This document shows, piece after piece, positions 15,123 to 22,112 of a DNA stretch of 22,925 bases (positions are counted from its first letter, which is position 1; the number at the start of each line of letters is the position of its first letter). This DNA is from JAFGED01 sp964551295 (GTDB lineage Bacteria; Chloroflexota; Anaerolineae; B4-G1). The notes beneath the pieces were generated by a model. The model saw nothing but the letters and a program-made list of their open reading frames with translations. It searched no databases and was not told the origin of the DNA. Position numbers and translations under genes: made by a program. The stretch spans positions 1-22,925 of the forward strand of contig CAZKDJ010000049.1 in NCBI GenBank assembly GCA_964551295.1, read 5' to 3'.

Positions 15123-16163
15123 ATGGGCATGCAAGAGAACGAAAAAACAAACCACCCGATGGGTATCCTCGGTTCTCTGATGGCCGGGTTCGAGATGCTG
15201 GCGCACAATTGGTGGCTCCTGGCGCTCCCCGTCCTCATAGATCTCTTCTTTTGGGTGGGGCCACAGCTTTCGGTGGCGCCGCTGATCCAGAGAGCAGTCG
15301 CCTTCCTGGGCCGCCAGCCCACCCCGGATGCCGAAACGGCCCAGCGTCTCCAACTGACGGTGCAGGCACTGGAGCAGTTCGGCGAGCAATTCAACCTGCT
15401 CTCGCTCCTCAGCACGCTGCCGCTGCTCAACACGCCCACCCTGCTGGCTCAACACGCGCCGGGAATAACGTCGCCGGTGGGCGAGCGTGCCGTGCTCTCG
15501 GTCACGAACGTGCTGACGCTGACCGAATGGGGCGTCGCGTTGGTGCCCATCGGCCTGCTGCTGGGATTTGTGTACCTGCACCTGGTAGCCAACAGCGTTC
15601 ACAGTCTGCACTCCGTAGAAGAAGCCGCCGATTTAGACAGCCAGAAGGCGGTCGCCAAGTCAAGACAAACCACCCCTGGGTGCAACGTGATGTTAAAGCT
15701 GGTACGCGTCCTCCTGTTTGCCGTCGGCCTGCTGGTGATGAGCATCTTGCTCCTTCCAGTCTGGCTGACGCTGCTCATGACCGCTGCTGCAATCGCCGAT
15801 ATCCTCCTGCTGTTGACGTGGGGATTGAGCTTGGGGATGGTCAGCTTTGTCGTGATCCATTTACTGTTCGTCGTCCACGGCGTGTTGCTGGGCGAGCGCG
15901 GGCTTTTTCGCGCTATCCTGGAGAGCGTCATCCTGATCCGCGCCAACTTTCCCTCCGTCGTGGGCCTGGTGCTGACCATCGTGCTCATCTACCAGGGGCT
16001 GGGGTACGTCTGGTCGTTGCCATCCGGCGACTCGTGGCTGCTGTTGGTCGGCATCCTGGGCAACAACTGCATCGCCACGGCGCTGATCACGGGCACCTTT
16101 GTATACTATCAGGAACGCATCGGGGAACTGAAAATATTGCGACCACCTGCGGCAACAATTTGA
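15123..16163 (+). CDS. Polytopic membrane protein of unknown function
   Basis: This 346-residue protein has about six or seven hydrophobic helices. These include one near 23-42 (WWLLALPVLIDLFFWVGP), a pair around 135-165, a cluster between roughly 195 and 260, and two near the C-terminus (SVVGLVLTIVLIYQGLGYVW, GNNCIATALITGTFVYY). No transporter or enzyme motif is recognised. The N-terminus MGMQENEKTNHPMGILGSL has two in-frame ATGs (15123, 15129). The first is preferred because the extended -10 element ends only 10 bp upstream. The gene ends 12 bp before gyrB, so the two are probably co-transcribed. This is a conserved-looking hypothetical protein and I cannot assign a function. Confidence 0.75.
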   Translation: MGMQENEKTNHPMGILGSLMAGFEMLAHNWWLLALPVLIDLFFWVGPQLSVAPLIQRAVAFLGRQPTPDAETAQRLQLTVQALEQFGEQFNLLSLLSTLPLLNTPTLLAQHAPGITSPVGERAVLSVTNVLTLTEWGVALVPIGLLLGFVYLHLVANSVHSLHSVEEAADLDSQKAVAKSRQTTPGCNVMLKLVRVLLFAVGLLVMSILLLPVWLTLLMTAAAIADILLLLTWGLSLGMVSFVVIHLLFVVHGVLLGERGLFRAILESVILIRANFPSVVGLVLTIVLIYQGLGYVWSLPSGDSWLLLVGILGNNCIATALITGTFVYYQERIGELKILRPPAATI

Positions 16164-16175
16164 TCGGGAGTGAAA

Positions 16176-18104
16176 ATGGCAAAGAAAGAGACAAAACGTA
16201 TCGAACAGTACAGTGCAGCGGATATCCAGGTACTGGAAGGATTGGAGGCTGTTCGTCGCCGTCCAGGCATGTACGTCGGCGGCACAGACGTCAAGGCACT
16301 CCACCACCTCGTATATGAGGTCGTGGATAACTCCATCGACGAGGCCCTGGCCGGGCGCTGTGACAGTATCGAGGTCGTCATCCATGCCGACTCTAGCGTA
16401 TCGGTAAAGGACAACGGATGGGGCATCCCAACCGCCCCCCATCCAGAAAAGAAAATCTCCACCTTGGAGTTGTGTTTGACCGTCCTACACGCCGGTGGCA
16501 AGTTCGGCGGCAGCGGGTACAAGGTCTCCGGCGGCCTGCACGGCGTGGGCGTCTCGGCGGTCAATGCCCTCTCGGAGTGGATGGAGGTCGTAGTCGATGA
16601 CGTTCGCGACGGACGTCGCCACACTCAAACTTACAAAAAGGGCATACCAGAGGGACCAGTCAAGGACGTCAGGAAAGCCATAGGACAGGGCACGCTGGTC
16701 AAGTTCCACTTCGATCCGACCATCTTTAAGGACGTCGATTACCGCTTCGAGACACTGGCGCAGCGCTTCCGGGAGATGGCCTTTGTCACGCGCGCGGTGA
16801 CTATCAAGCTGGTGGACGAGCGCGTCGAGCCCTTCCCCCATCAGGCGACGTTCTACTTTGAGGGCGGCATCGAGTCCTTCGTACGCTACCTCAATCGCAA
16901 CCGGGACACCATCCACGACGTGGTGCACGCCGAAAAAGAGGTCGACGGCACCGGCATCGAGGTGGCGCTGCAGTATTCGGATGCCTACGCCGAGTCGGTG
17001 TACGCCTTTGCCAACACCATCCATACCGTCGACGGCGGCACCCACCTGACCGGCCTGCGCTCAGGCATCACGCGCACGATCAACGACTGTGCCCGCAAGG
17101 CGAACCTGCTCAAGGATAAGGATCCCAACTTTACGGGGGACGACGTACGCGAGGGGTTGACCGCCATCGTCTCCATCAAGCACCCCGACCCGCAGTTCGA
17201 GAGCCAGACCAAGGTCAAGCTGATGAACGCCGAGGTTCGCGGGCTAGTGGAATCGGTGGTGGCGACGGCGCTGGGCGAGTTCCTGGAGAGCAACTCGCGC
17301 GCGGCGCGCAAGATCGTGGACAAGTGCCTCACCAGCTCACGCGCCAGGGCGGCAGCGCGCAAGGCACGCGACCTGGTGATCCGCAAGAGCGCGCTGGAGA
17401 GCCTGACCCTGCCGGGCAAGCTGGCCGATTGCTCCGAACGGGACGCCAACAAGACGGAGTTGTTCATCGTCGAGGGCGACTCAGCCGGCGGCTCGGCGAA
17501 GCAAGGCCGCGACCGCCACTTCCAGGCCATCCTTCCGCTGCGGGGCAAGATCCTCAACACCGAGCGCGCGCGCCTGAACAAGATCCTGAGCAACAGGGAG
17601 GTGCAGGCCCTCATTTCGGCGCTGGGCTGCGGCATCGGCGCCGAGTTCGACCTGGAGAACCTGCGCTACAACCGGGTGGTGCTGATGTGCGACGCCGACA
17701 TCGACGGCGCCCACATCGTCACACTGCTCTTGACCTTTTTCTTCCGCTACATGCAATCGCTGATCGAGAACGGGCACCTGTTCATCGCCCAGCCACCCCT
17801 ATACCGCATCGTTGCGGGCAAAAAGTCCGAATACGTCTATACCGAGGCAAAGAAAGACGAGATGCTAGAGGAACTGGGAGGGAAAAAGGTCACTCTCCAG
17901 CGATACAAGGGATTGGGCGAGATGAACCCCGACCAGTTGTGGGAGACGACGATGAACCCGGAGCGGCGCACGCTGCTGCAGGTGACCATCGAAGACGCGG
18001 CGATGGCCGATCGCACCTTCGATATGCTCATGGGCTCCAGCGTGCCCCCGCGCAAAAAGTTCATCCAGACCCACGCCAAAGAGGTGCAGAACCTGGACGT
18101 GTAA
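16176..18104 (+). CDS. gyrB: DNA gyrase subunit B
   Basis: The 642-residue protein is a standard-length GyrB. It has the GHKL ATPase (EVVDNSIDEA near 48-57, DNGWGIP near 79-85, GGLHGVGVSAVNALS near 119-133), the transducer domain, and the Toprim domain with EGDSAGGSAKQGRD and the metal-binding DADIDGAH. The C-terminus runs through QRYKGLGEMNPDQLW to KEVQNLDV. It supplies ATP hydrolysis for negative supercoiling with GyrA, which is not in the window. The gamma-proteobacterial insert in the Toprim region is absent. The start is ATG 16176, five bases after GGGAG. An in-frame GTG six bases earlier would overlap that ribosome site. The usual arginine of the DNGRGIP motif is tryptophan here. Confidence 0.96.
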   Translation: MAKKETKRIEQYSAADIQVLEGLEAVRRRPGMYVGGTDVKALHHLVYEVVDNSIDEALAGRCDSIEVVIHADSSVSVKDNGWGIPTAPHPEKKISTLELCLTVLHAGGKFGGSGYKVSGGLHGVGVSAVNALSEWMEVVVDDVRDGRRHTQTYKKGIPEGPVKDVRKAIGQGTLVKFHFDPTIFKDVDYRFETLAQRFREMAFVTRAVTIKLVDERVEPFPHQATFYFEGGIESFVRYLNRNRDTIHDVVHAEKEVDGTGIEVALQYSDAYAESVYAFANTIHTVDGGTHLTGLRSGITRTINDCARKANLLKDKDPNFTGDDVREGLTAIVSIKHPDPQFESQTKVKLMNAEVRGLVESVVATALGEFLESNSRAARKIVDKCLTSSRARAAARKARDLVIRKSALESLTLPGKLADCSERDANKTELFIVEGDSAGGSAKQGRDRHFQAILPLRGKILNTERARLNKILSNREVQALISALGCGIGAEFDLENLRYNRVVLMCDADIDGAHIVTLLLTFFFRYMQSLIENGHLFIAQPPLYRIVAGKKSEYVYTEAKKDEMLEELGGKKVTLQRYKGLGEMNPDQLWETTMNPERRTLLQVTIEDAAMADRTFDMLMGSSVPPRKKFIQTHAKEVQNLDV

Positions 18105-18163
18105 AAACGACAGGATTCCAAGGACATTGGCAATAGCATCAGAGTTATCATCAATAACCCACT

Positions 18164-18200
18164 CTGCTCCCCGGTGACACGGGGAGCAGTTTCATTTTTT
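18164..18200 (+). terminator. Intrinsic terminator of gyrB
   Basis: CTGCTCCCC and GGGGAGCAG form a perfect 9-bp stem around the loop GGTGACAC, followed by TTTCATTTTTT. It starts 60 bp after the gyrB stop codon. Confidence 0.9.
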
Positions 18201-18287
18201 GGACAGCGTTTTTGATTGCGAAAAGCTTGTTTGGTGTGACACATTAGCCCCACGTATCATAATGTGACCATTGGCGTCAGATACAAC

Positions 18288-18316
18288 TTGCTCGCTTCTA
18301 TCGCCTGAAGTATACT
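18288..18316 (+). promoter_or_regulatory. Putative promoter in the gyrB-hsdR gap
   Basis: TTGCTC (18288-18293), 17 bp and TATACT (18311-18316) resemble a sigma-70 promoter. An ATG at 18322 lies six bases after the -10 box, but the frame it opens is not convincing. It may have driven the decayed gene that follows. Confidence 0.45.
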
Positions 18317-18320
18317 GTAC

Positions 18321-18469
18321 TATGACCAGTTGGCCTATAGCGAAATGGTGGGAGCGGATGTGGAAAAATTGTAGAGATCGACACCTACAACAAGCGGTAC
18401 CGCAAGAGCGTACGCTTGCTCAACATCCGCAAGCTCATGATTCTCCTGCTAAACCACATTAGATCGTAG
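18321..18469 (+). pseudogene. Unidentified frameshifted coding remnant
   Basis: Two adjacent frames read like one protein if a base is added in the A5 tract at 18364-18368. Frame one gives YDQLAYSEMVGADVEK (18321-18368). The next gives KIVEIDTYNKRYRKSVRLLN and then IRKLMILLLNHIRS up to a TAG at 18467-18469. The amino-acid composition is protein-like and strongly basic at the end. I do not recognise the family, and it could be chance. The rest of the 385-bp gap between gyrB and the hsdR remnant holds only the gyrB terminator and the putative promoter. Confidence 0.3.
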
Positions 18470-18489
18470 CCACCGTCCAGAGCGGCCGA

Positions 18490-18989
18490 ATGAAACCCGA
18501 GGAACAACTCCAAGCCGCCGGCTGGGTCGTCCAATCCCGCGACCAGACCAACCTCGGCGCAGCCCGCGGCGTGGCCGAGGCCAAGGCGGTGGGCAAGACC
18601 CTCAGCGGCGTCGAGGTGCAGACCGCCCAGTACAGCCGGGGGCTGCCCGACCTGCTGCGCGATAACGCCTGGCACACGCCCCTGCCCTTCCTCTATCAAT
18701 CCACGGGCGTGGAGACCTATTTCACCGACGTGCGCGACCCCGAGCCCCGCTCCCGCCGCGTGTTTAGCTTCCATCGACCCGATACGCTGGCCGAGTGGGC
18801 CGCCGGTGGTAGGGGCGGTTCGCGAACCGCCCCTACGGGAATCGCCCCTACGCTGCATGGGCGTTTGCGCCAGATGCCGCCGCTGATCACCACCGGCCTG
18901 TGGCCCGCGCAGATCGAAGCGGTGGAGAACTTAGCGCTCCTTTGCCCTCGACCGGCCCCGCGCGCTGGTCCAGATGGCCACCGGCAGCG
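18490..18989 (+). pseudogene. hsdR: N-terminal remnant of type I restriction enzyme R subunit
   Basis: The sequence matches the start of EcoEI-type HsdR: an AAGWVVQSRDQTNLGAARGVA block, then EAKAVGKTLSGVEVQTAQYS-GLPD, an STGVETYFTDVRDPEPRSR block, RPDTLAEW, and LRQMPPLITTGLWPAQIEAVENL. At least four lesions are visible. The nuclease-core segment expected between GVA and EAKA (roughly 20-30 residues) is missing. A palindromic repeat is inserted after TLAEW. A frameshift after ENL (about 18933-18938) moves the next conserved words, FALDRPRALVQMATGS, to another frame. Homology stops at the Walker A motif (ATGSGKT). The helicase domain and the hsdM and hsdS genes are absent. It cannot encode a working restriction enzyme. 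It abuts the 3' end of a minus-strand gene. Confidence 0.8.
18809..18836. repeat. 28-bp perfect palindrome inside hsdR remnant
   Basis: GTAGGGGCGGTTCG and CGAACCGCCCCTAC are exact 14-bp inverted repeats with no spacer. It is read in frame as the peptide RGGSRTAPT within the HsdR remnant, at a point where the family shows no such residues. A partial extra half (CGCCCCTACG) follows at about 18844-18853. A diverged relative lies at 14176-14211. Confidence 0.85.
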
Positions 18990-20997
18990 ATGTGGTGCTG
19001 GGCCAGTCGCTCAAATTGCTCCGGAAAGAGGGTTTCCAGGGCCTGGGCAACTCTCCGATGGAGCTTTTGTCGCTGCGTGGGCGACAATCTGTGGTAGACG
19101 GCCCGCCGCACTTGTTCGTGGCTGAAGCGATAGCCGGTGTCCGTCTCGACCAGGAATCCCAGGTGAAGCAGGTCATCCGTCATCGGCAAGTGGAGGTCGG
19201 AATCGACCATGCCGGACGTGGCGTCACGCGGGGCACAGATGCATGCCAACAGGCCAAAATCCACCTCGGCGCCGATAGCGGCAGCGGCAGCCAGGATCTC
19301 CTCGGCGGCAAGTGAGAGTTGGGAAAGGCGGTGCCCGATGATGGCCTCTCCCAGTTGCATAGATGGGGTAGCAGCTACATCCCCTCGCCAGCGCCAACCC
19401 CCGCGTTCGCCAGGGAACAGGTGATCCTCATCCCGCCAGGCCTTGAGGGCCTCTACTGCGTAGAGAGGCACCCCCTCGCTCTCCTGGGCCAGGCGATCGG
19501 TCAGAGCGGGATTGTCCTCGCCCAGTAGGTGACGTACCAAACTACCGATGTCATCTGCGTCCAGCCAAGTCAGGACGTAGCGTGGAAAGGGGGCCGTCCG
19601 GCCCAGGGTCTGGAGCACCTCCCAGGCGATGGGGTTGGCCCGCAGTTCGGCGCTTCGACCGGTGAACAAGAGCAAAGCCCGGCTCTCGTTCAGACGAGGA
19701 AGCAGCAGCAGTGGGAGAAGGGAGAGGGTCTCGGCGTCAGCCCACTGGAGATCTTCCAGTACCCACAAAAAGGGCGCGACGTAGGCCAGGCCCAGGATGA
19801 GCGCGACAAAAGCCTGCTGCAGCCGCTCGCGGGCCTGGGTTGGGGGTAGATCTGGGAGAGGTGGAAGGTCTGCGACGGCAGGGGCAATCTGGGGGAGAAG
19901 GAGGAACGGCCTGTAGGTGAACGGGATTCGTCGAGTGGGTCAATTGACGCACGCGCAGGGGGGGGCAGGGCGGGCATCAGCGCAGCCACGAGCAGGGCGT
20001 AGAAGGAGGCGGTGTACTCACCGATGCCAGGCAGGACTGCATCGACGTTACGCCAGCGCGCGCCGGCAACGGGCTCCCGGGCCAGGCGGCTCTTGCCGAT
20101 GCCGGGTTCACCCTCCAAGAGAGCGATGCCTCCCTGGCCCGACGTGGCGGCCTCCAGGAGACCGAGCAGGGCGGATCGCTCGGCGTCGCGGCCGACCAGG
20201 GGCAGGTCGTCCAGGTCGTGGGTGGGGCGGTGCGCAGGCATCGGCAGATATACAGCCAGCGCGTCGGCGGGCAAAGCGGCTGGGCGACTCAGCGTGCGGT
20301 AAAGCGCCTCTGCCTCCGGGGCGGGGTCCACGCCCATCTCGTCACGCAGGATCTCCCGGCAGCACTGGTACTGGGCGACGGCCTCGGCGTCCCAGCCCAG
20401 GAGGTGATAGAGGCGCATCAGTTCGCGGTGACCGGCCTCGTGCAGCGGTTCGGCGGCAACGAGTTGTTGGGCGGCGGATAGAGCCTCGGCATAGTCGCCC
20501 GTCTTCTCGTCATACTCCAGAAGGCGCCTCAACGTCTCCAGGTAGAGTCCCTGCAGGCGCTCCCGTTCCAGGAGCACCCAGTCGTGGTAAAGGCCGTCGA
20601 GGAAGGGACCGAGGTACAGTTGGACGCAAGAGGCAAGGGGCAAGATGCAAGAATCAGTTACCTGCTCTCCGCTTCTTGCTTCCTGCCTCTTTATTTCGAA
20701 CTCCTCCACATCAAGCCAATGAGGGACTTTTGTGTTGAGCCACACGCGCTCCTCGCCCGCCATCACGAGGTCGCCCAGGGTGCGACGGACGCGCCATAGG
20801 GTGTCGGAGAGGCGACGGCGGGCCTTGCCCTCGGGCAGATCGGGCCAGAGGGTGCCAGCCAGAACAGGGCGGGGATGGGAGCGGTCGCGAAAAGTGATGA
20901 GATAGGCCAACAGATCGCGGGCCTTCTGGGTGGACAGTTGGAGGGGCTGCCCCTCACGCTCGATTCGCAGTCCGCCAAAGGTGTAGAGCCGAAGCAT
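18981..20997 (-). pseudogene. BTAD/AAA-type transcriptional activator, frameshifted and truncated
   Basis: The protein begins MLRLYTFGGLRIEREGQ, the winged-helix DNA-binding start of SARP/BTAD regulators. A bacterial transcriptional activation (BTAD) helical domain follows (LYLGPFLDGLYHDWVLLERE, then DEMGVDPAPEAEALYRTL), then an AAA/STAND-type ATPase with Walker A EGEPGIGKS and Walker B WVLEDLQWAD. The ATG at 20997 follows AAGGA, and a GTG 42 bases upstream is less likely. Two frame changes occur between Walker A and Walker B: one at a run of eight G (19956-19963, plus strand) and one near 19895-19910. Beyond Walker B the frame is open to LAQHHIAAG, where homology ends at the hsdR remnant. 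The C-terminal TPR-like region (several hundred residues in this class) is lost. Sequencing error could explain the frameshifts but not the truncation. Confidence 0.78.
20628..20691. repeat. Imperfect inverted repeat inside BTAD gene
   Basis: The 21-bp arms 20628-20648 (AAGAGGCAAGGGGCAAGATGC) contain four mismatches to the reverse complement of 20671-20691, two of which are G-T wobbles in RNA; left arm begins AAGAGGCA and right arm ends TGCCTCTT. It is read in frame as a segment between VEEFE and QLYLGPFL of the BTAD domain. There the family normally has two regular helices with a different, alanine/leucine-rich composition. Confidence 0.6.
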
Positions 20998-21105
20998 CTC
21001 ATCCTTCCGCCGCTGGGTGCTAGAGCGGCTTGGATTCACACTAGAGATATGTCGATCGTTCCGATGGTCCCCAGCACGCTATGTTGCTGATTGCGTATCG
21101 GGTCG

Positions 21106-21133
21106 ATTATACCATCCCGCTAAGGGAGCGCAA
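21106..21133 (-). promoter_or_regulatory. Promoter of the BTAD regulator gene
   Basis: On the minus strand TTGCGC (21133-21128), 16 bp and TATAAT (21111-21106), preceded by TGG (extended -10). Transcription would begin near 21099, giving a leader of about 100 nt to the ATG at 20997. It is divergent from the promoter at 21183-21211. Confidence 0.65.
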
Positions 21134-21182
21134 ACAATGGGTCGGAAACTGGCGAATTGGAGGATTGACGCACGCTTCTTGC

Positions 21183-21211
21183 TTGACCAGAGCCGCTATC
21201 TCAGCTACAAT
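21183..21211 (+). promoter_or_regulatory. Promoter of the DUF4129-MoxR operon, predicted leaderless
   Basis: TTGACC (21183-21188), 17 bp and TACAAT (21206-21211). The ATG begins at 21217, six bases after the -10 box, exactly where transcription should start. The mRNA should therefore be leaderless, and no Shine-Dalgarno sequence is present. Confidence 0.72.
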
Positions 21212-21216
21212 CAAAG

Positions 21217-22110
21217 ATGAAAACACCGATGAAGAAACCAAACAAGTTCCAGATACTGATCCTATTGGGTATCGCCGTAGCAGCGATCATCATTCTGGCC
21301 GCCGGTCTCTCTGGCTTGAAACTGCACCCCGGCCAGCCCTTCGCCTTACCCTTTCTTGAAAAACGACCAGAGCTAGGACAATATGAGCCGTTGCCGGGAG
21401 GCGAGTTTCTACTGAGCCTGGTAAGGGGACTCATCATCCTGCTCGCACTGCTCATACCCGTGGCCGTCGTTCTAGTGATCATCTTTCCCAAGTTCAGAAA
21501 ACGCCTACTACAGAGACTCCTATCCACCATACTGCTCGTCGTGTGCCTGTACGCGCTGATGCGCCTGCGCCCCGACATATTCGGCATTGCAGAAGAGATA
21601 CAAACCCTGGACCAAGCAGCTCAAGGCGACCAAATGCCTTCGATACCCACTGGCGATCTGATCTCCGAGCCGCCCCAGTGGCTCACGCCGGTGGCCAGCC
21701 TGTGTCTCGCCCTGCCCTTCGCCGCATTGCTCATCGGAATCGCTGCCCGGCTTCTCTCGCGTCGAGAGCGCCGCCTGAAAAGCCCCCTGGGGCAATTGGC
21801 CCAAGAGGCTGAAGAGGCGATCGAGCAACTGCGCGCCGGGAGTGATCTGAGGAACACGGTGATACGCTGCTATGCCGAAATGACCCGCGTCCTGGCCGAG
21901 CAGCGGGGAATCAAGCGACAGGAGAGCATGACGACGCGCGAGTTCGAGGAGCATTTGCGAGCCTTGGACCTGCCGGACGAACCGATAAAGCAACTCACGC
22001 GCCTTTTCGAGGACGTGCGCTACGGAATCCTGACTCCCGGCGAGCGCGAGGAGCAGCAGGCAATTGCCAGCCTCACGGCAATCGTCGAGGCGTGCCAAAG
22101 TTCAGCGTGA
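21217..22110 (+). CDS. DUF4129 domain-containing membrane protein
   Basis: The 297-residue protein has an N-terminal helix (about 11-32), further helices near 67-90, 96-113 and 160-180, and a soluble C-terminal domain from about 185. The last 110 residues fit DUF4129: VIRCYAEMTRVLAEQRGI, TTREFEEHL, LPDEPIKQLTRLFEDVRYG. DUF4129 proteins are regularly encoded with MoxR ATPases, DUF58 proteins and transglutaminase-like proteins, in operons linked to envelope or exopolysaccharide functions whose mechanism is not settled. Here the MoxR gene follows two genes later. The start sits at the predicted transcription start. The stop overlaps or closely abuts the next gene, supporting an operon. Confidence 0.83.
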   Translation: MKTPMKKPNKFQILILLGIAVAAIIILAAGLSGLKLHPGQPFALPFLEKRPELGQYEPLPGGEFLLSLVRGLIILLALLIPVAVVLVIIFPKFRKRLLQRLLSTILLVVCLYALMRLRPDIFGIAEEIQTLDQAAQGDQMPSIPTGDLISEPPQWLTPVASLCLALPFAALLIGIAARLLSRRERRLKSPLGQLAQEAEEAIEQLRAGSDLRNTVIRCYAEMTRVLAEQRGIKRQESMTTREFEEHLRALDLPDEPIKQLTRLFEDVRYGILTPGEREEQQAIASLTAIVEACQSSA

Positions 22111-22112
22111 CA

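Noticed and set aside
16170..16175. GTG at 16170 as the gyrB start
   Set aside because: It overlaps the GGGAG ribosome site that is well placed for the ATG at 16176.
18322..18462. Leaderless gene starting at ATG 18322
   Set aside because: The promoter spacing is attractive, but the product (Trp/Gln/His-rich, 46 residues) is unconvincing. The two neighbouring frames read more like a real protein broken by a one-base shift.
18887..19768. Stand-alone minus-strand ATPase gene starting at 19768
   Set aside because: Its first residues are the Walker B strand of the BTAD/AAA protein whose start lies at 20997. It is the out-of-frame continuation of that gene.
22092..22112. GTG at 22092 as the start of the membrane protein before moxR
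   Set aside because: It is possible but lies inside the DUF4129 coding region without a ribosome site. The ATG at 22113 directly after the stop is simpler. The N-terminus remains uncertain by up to seven residues.
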